Shown here: one piece after another, positions 6,466 through 8,612 of the stretch
Layout of the letters: every line of letters begins with the position of its first letter
How positions within the stretch are numbered: the first letter of the stretch is position 1
Assembly (NCBI GenBank): GCA_946645735.1
Contig: CAMPCK010000031.1
Coordinates: 1 to 8,612 of the forward strand
Source of the DNA: an uncultured Clostridia bacterium
GTDB taxonomy: Bacteria > Bacillota_A > Clostridia > Peptostreptococcales > Anaerovoracaceae
Direction of reading: 5' to 3'
DNA: 8,612 nt
Program-made: the position numbers and the translations under genes
Notes under the pieces: model-generated
Database searches by the model: none
The model's input: the letters and a program-made list of their open reading frames with translations, nothing else
What the model was told of the DNA's origin: nothing

Positions 6466-8136
6466 TCAGCCCTTGCTGCTGTGAGCAAGATAGATCTCGT
6501 TGCCTGAATACTCTACTCCGGCGAGACCGGGGTTGATAAGGCTCGGGTCCGCATAGGTGAACATCGGGATCAGATATGCATTCTCTTCTACCAGGTAATC
6601 TTCAAGTTCGTGGCAGCCCTTGGTGAATTCTTCTTCTGTAAGACGTGACTTAACCTCTGTTACCATATCGTCATAGCCCGGATCGTCTACAGCTGCGGTG
6701 ACCTGCATACCTCTTGTCCACAGTTCGAGGAACTTGATAGGTGAGGTATTTACAGAATATCCGTAACGGCTGATCTCATAGTCGCCTGCATCCAGCTGAT
6801 CATAGAATACACCGGCCTCTACAGCGATAGGTTCAACTTCGATTCCAACCTCTTTCCAGCAGGACATGATAGCTGTAGCTACGTCCTCATGGATTCCATT
6901 ATTGGAATATTTGTACTTGATCTTGAGAGGATTGCTCTCATCGTAGCCTGCTCCTGCAAGGAGTTCTTTTGCCTTGTCAGGATCATACTTGAGTTCGAAT
7001 CCGTCGTTGTCGGCATTCTCTCTGAAGTCTTTTCCATCGGAATCAGGGAATCCGTAAGGAATGTATCCGTTAAGGATAGGATAATATTCAGCGCCTCCAA
7101 GGATGTCTACTACGTCGTCTTTGTTGATGGCCATGGCCAGAGCTTTACGAACGTTTACATCGTGTGCCCACTCAGGACCGGTGGATCCGGAGTTGATGGA
7201 CAGGAAGTATGCTGAAGTGGGAACTCTTACCCAAAGGCTGTCGGTTCCCTCATAGTCGGAAGTTCCGTCCATGGAAACGTCGAGGCAAAGATCAACTTCG
7301 CCGGACTTGAATGCTGCAGCCTGAGAGTCTGCATCGGGCATTACCATGAAGGTGATGCTCGGCATGGTTACGTTAGCAGCATCGAAATAGTTTTCGTTCT
7401 TGGTCATTACGCACTTCTCGTTCTGGTTGAAGTCTGTAAGTACATAAGGTCCGGAGCATGCATAGCCGGGCTCCATTGACCAGAGAGAATCGTGTACGGG
7501 AGTTCCTTCCTTAACAGGGATCCAGCACATACTTGTGAGCATTCTCGGGAAATATGGAATAGGGTTGATGAGTTTGATCTCAAGAGTCTTGTCATCGATG
7601 GCTTTGATTCCTACTCCGCTGTGGTCTTCAGTAGTGATATCGAAATCAGCGCCTACTTCAAGAGCTTTCTGATTGTATTCATCTGCTCCTACAACGTTGG
7701 ATGCGATATCGTATACGTTGTATGCAGCATCCGGTCCATAAGCCAGAACTCTCAGATAGCTGTATTCGAAGTCTTTGGCTGTGAGCGGGTCGCCGTCTGA
7801 CCATACAAGACCGTCCTTCAGAGTGAAGGTCCAGGTAAGACCGTCATCGCTGGTAGTGAAGGTGTCGCAAAGCTCAGGAACAGCTTCACCGTTCTCATCA
7901 AATCTGAAAAGACCTGAATAGATGTGATAAGTGATATACTCATTTACGGTCTCAGTGTTCAGCGCGGGGTCGAGAGTTGTGAACTGTGAACCGGTGGCTA
8001 CAATAGCCTCATCCGCAGGGGTAATGAAACCGGAATCACCGGAACCGCCTTCATCTGTACCGCCGCCTCCGCCGCCGCAGGCTGAGAAGCTGAGGACCAT
8101 AATGAGAGCAAGTACTATTATAAGTAATTTCTTCAT
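6466..8136 (-). CDS. oppA: Oligopeptide-binding lipoprotein OppA (SBP family 5)
   Basis: Extracytoplasmic solute-binding protein that captures peptides and delivers them to OppBC. It has 556 residues, the length of OppA rather than the shorter sugar-type binding proteins. The N-terminus is a lipoprotein signal: MKKLL, a hydrophobic core, and lipobox SFSAC with Cys20 as the predicted lipidated residue. A six-glycine run (21-26) and a Gly/Ser/Asp tether (to about 36) follow, then the mature SBP_bac_5 fold from about 43 (VATGSQFTTLDPALNTET). Recognisable family stretches include GLVWSDGDPLTAKDFEYS (109-126), YACSGPYVLTDF (225-236) and VRKALAMAINKDDVV (329-343). AAAGGAGG lies six bases before the ATG. 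It is the first gene of the operon, with its own promoter upstream. The ligand is inferred from family and neighbours. Confidence 0.93.
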   Translation of the reverse strand: MKKLLIIVLALIMVLSFSACGGGGGGTDEGGSGDSGFITPADEAIVATGSQFTTLDPALNTETVNEYITYHIYSGLFRFDENGEAVPELCDTFTTSDDGLTWTFTLKDGLVWSDGDPLTAKDFEYSYLRVLAYGPDAAYNVYDIASNVVGADEYNQKALEVGADFDITTEDHSGVGIKAIDDKTLEIKLINPIPYFPRMLTSMCWIPVKEGTPVHDSLWSMEPGYACSGPYVLTDFNQNEKCVMTKNENYFDAANVTMPSITFMVMPDADSQAAAFKSGEVDLCLDVSMDGTSDYEGTDSLWVRVPTSAYFLSINSGSTGPEWAHDVNVRKALAMAINKDDVVDILGGAEYYPILNGYIPYGFPDSDGKDFRENADNDGFELKYDPDKAKELLAGAGYDESNPLKIKYKYSNNGIHEDVATAIMSCWKEVGIEVEPIAVEAGVFYDQLDAGDYEISRYGYSVNTSPIKFLELWTRGMQVTAAVDDPGYDDMVTEVKSRLTEEEFTKGCHELEDYLVEENAYLIPMFTYADPSLINPGLAGVEYSGNEIYLAHSSKG

Positions 8137-8218
8137 ATTTAACCTCCTTTATATAATGTAATAAAGTAGTAAGCTAATGCCTTGAATCAACAATAATAAA
8201 TCTAAAGCTCTTTTTATC

Positions 8219-8247
8219 ATCTTAACACTTTATCGCGTTAATATCAA
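8219..8247 (-). promoter_or_regulatory. Predicted housekeeping-sigma promoter of the opp operon
   Basis: On the minus strand TTGATA (-35, 8247-8242) and TAAGAT (-10, 8224-8219) are separated by exactly 17 bases, and TG stands one base before the -10 (extended -10, 8227-8226). A start near 8212 would give a 5' untranslated region of about 75 bases. The -10 matches the consensus at only four of six positions, but the extended element and upstream AT-rich DNA compensate. Confidence 0.6.
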
Positions 8248-8262
8248 GAACTGGTTGCGATA
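8231..8262. repeat. Inverted repeat spanning the opp -35 element (possible operator)
   Basis: TATCGC (8231-8236) and its complement GCGATA (8257-8262) lie 20 bases apart and are centred on the predicted -35 of the opp promoter. An alternative, tighter pairing is ATATC (8241-8245) with GATAT (8259-8263). Both are short and could arise by chance; no known regulator's site is recognised. Confidence 0.3.
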
Positions 8263-8317
8263 TACTAAAATAATATTAATAATTATAATTGAAGAAAAAA
8301 GTCCTAAAAAACATCAG

Positions 8318-8341
8318 AATGCAAAAAATAATGCTTGCATT
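8318..8341. repeat. Inverted repeat overlapping the rplM -35 element
   Basis: AATGCAA (8318-8324) and TTGCATT (8335-8341) are perfect 7-base complements separated by 10 bases; the right arm contains the rplM -35 hexamer. The symmetry could be an operator or simple coincidence in AT-rich DNA. Confidence 0.3.
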
Positions 8342-8363
8342 TGCCTTCTTACGAACATATAAT
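8335..8363 (+). promoter_or_regulatory. Strong housekeeping-sigma promoter of rplM
   Basis: TTGCAT (-35, 8335-8340) and a perfect TATAAT (-10, 8358-8363) are separated by exactly 17 bases, with AT-rich DNA upstream. Transcription should start near 8370-8372, giving an rplM leader of about 165 bases. This strength fits a ribosomal protein operon. Confidence 0.85.
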
Positions 8364-8436
8364 ATAAAAGCATGATTGTGCGATTTCAGGGTTTAGGCAC
8401 CGTCCGGAGAGCTCTGAACTAAAAGTTATTTTTAGG

Positions 8437-8486
8437 ATGCCGACCAGGTTTCACCCCGCTTGCTAAGGGAGAAACTCAGTAGGCAG
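8437..8486 (+). promoter_or_regulatory. Structured rplM leader RNA, L13-leader-like element
   Basis: The rplM transcript carries a folded element here. TGCC (8438-8441) pairs with GGCA (8482-8485), GGTTTC (8447-8452) with GAAACT (8471-8476, one G-U), and CCC (8454-8456) with GGG (8467-8469); asymmetric internal loops (GACCA against CAGTA) separate the helices. Low-GC Gram-positives are known to have an autoregulatory L13 leader upstream of rplM-rpsI; position, size near 50 bases and form fit that, but the match is from pattern and context and was not run against the covariance model. A small hairpin CTAAAA/TTTTAG (8419-8435) precedes it. No U-tract terminator lies before the ATG, so control is more likely at translation. 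Confidence 0.65.
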
Positions 8487-8523
8487 AACCGAAAAAGTTC
8501 ATAAGGAACCCAGTAGGTAGAAA
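8471..8523 (+). repeat. Near-duplicate of the leader's 3' strand, 34 bases apart
   Basis: Bases 8471-8489 and 8505-8523 match at 15 of 19 positions, with shared cores CAGTAGGCAGAA (8477-8488) and CAGTAGGTAGAA (8511-8522). The first copy is the 3' side of the leader hairpin; the second ends at the rplM ribosome site (AAAGG at 8521-8525). Between them GTTC (8497-8500) can pair with either GAAC at 8486-8489 or GAAC at 8506-8509. Confidence 0.75.
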
Positions 8524-8536
8524 GGATCAGAACGCA

Positions 8537-8612
8537 ATGAAGTCATTCATCGCAAAGCCTGCAGAAGTTGAACGTAAGTGGTACGTCGTTGATGCAGATG
8601 GCAAGACTCTCG
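8537..8612 (+). CDS. rplM: 50S ribosomal protein L13, N-terminal part (3' end outside window)
   Basis: Large-subunit ribosomal protein that binds 23S rRNA early in assembly. Only 25 codons are visible, starting at ATG 8537-8539, but they contain the highly characteristic N-terminus: MKSFIAKP followed by [18 protein letters not shown] modest ribosome site, AAAGG (8521-8525), lies 11 bases upstream, slightly further than usual. The gene has its own strong promoter and a structured leader. In Firmicutes rpsI (S9) normally follows rplM in the same operon; that would be beyond the window. Confidence 0.95.
   Translation, partial: MKSFIAKPAEVERKWYVVDADGKTL

Larger units (their letters stand above)
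8137..8536. other. Divergent intergenic region between oppA and rplM
   Basis: These 400 bases hold no open gene that I can support. The left part (8137-8247) is the oppA 5' untranslated region and promoter on the minus strand. The centre (about 8262-8330) is very AT-rich, with short self-complementary runs such as AATTATAATT (8281-8290), and separates the two promoters. The right part holds the rplM promoter (8335-8363) and a leader of about 165 bases. No tRNA, transposon end or long repeat is seen. Confidence 0.8.

Noticed and set aside
8058..8080. Glycine-codon run in oppA as a slippage or phase-variation tract
   Set aside because: The six glycine codons are mixed triplets rather than a homopolymer, and Gly-rich tethers after the lipid-anchored Cys are usual in lipoproteins.
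8161..8190. Second promoter for oppA on the minus strand (TTGATT with TACTTT, 16-base spacing)
   Set aside because: The -10 matches the consensus at only three of six positions; the promoter at 8219-8247 is better.
8262..8300. AT-rich block with short palindromes as a replication origin or attachment site
   Set aside because: No DnaA boxes, iterons, integrase gene or tRNA nearby; AT-richness is explained by two back-to-back promoters.

Overview
The window reads as ordinary chromosome from a low-to-mid GC Gram-positive anaerobe of the Firmicutes, probably a peptide- or amino-acid-using member of the Clostridia. The grounds are strong AGGAGG-type ribosome binding sites, a lipoprotein-type peptide-binding protein, compact operons, near-consensus housekeeping-sigma promoters, and a structured leader in front of rplM like the L13 leader known from low-GC Gram-positives. 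The genus cannot be fixed from this sequence.

Layout: (1) positions 1-404 (+) are the 3' end of tyrS (tyrosyl-tRNA synthetase). (2) A strong hairpin at 419-446 can stop transcription from both sides. (3) Positions 481-8136 (-) are one six-gene block, transcribed right to left: oppA (peptide-binding lipoprotein), a prolyl-oligopeptidase-family (S9) serine peptidase, oppB and oppC (permeases), oppD and oppF (ATPases). (4) A 400-base divergent intergenic region (8137-8536) holds the oppA promoter on the minus strand, the rplM promoter on the plus strand, and a structured rplM leader. (5) From 8537 (+) the start of rplM (ribosomal protein L13) runs off the window.

How the genes work together: OppA is anchored outside the membrane and captures peptides. 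OppB and OppC form the channel, and OppD and OppF drive it with ATP. The S9 peptidase has no signal peptide, so it should work in the cytoplasm, where it could trim the imported peptides. Its gene lies between oppA and oppB, two bases from oppB, so uptake and digestion appear to be co-produced. A hairpin after oppA may let the binding protein be made in excess over the rest.

Most notable observations: the peptidase placed inside the transporter operon, and a near-duplicate of one strand of the rplM leader hairpin 34 bases downstream. The second copy can form the same pairings with the shared 5' strand, which suggests a two-state RNA switch close to the rplM ribosome binding site. Nothing in the window looks like a mobile element, CRISPR array, defence system or tRNA/rRNA gene.
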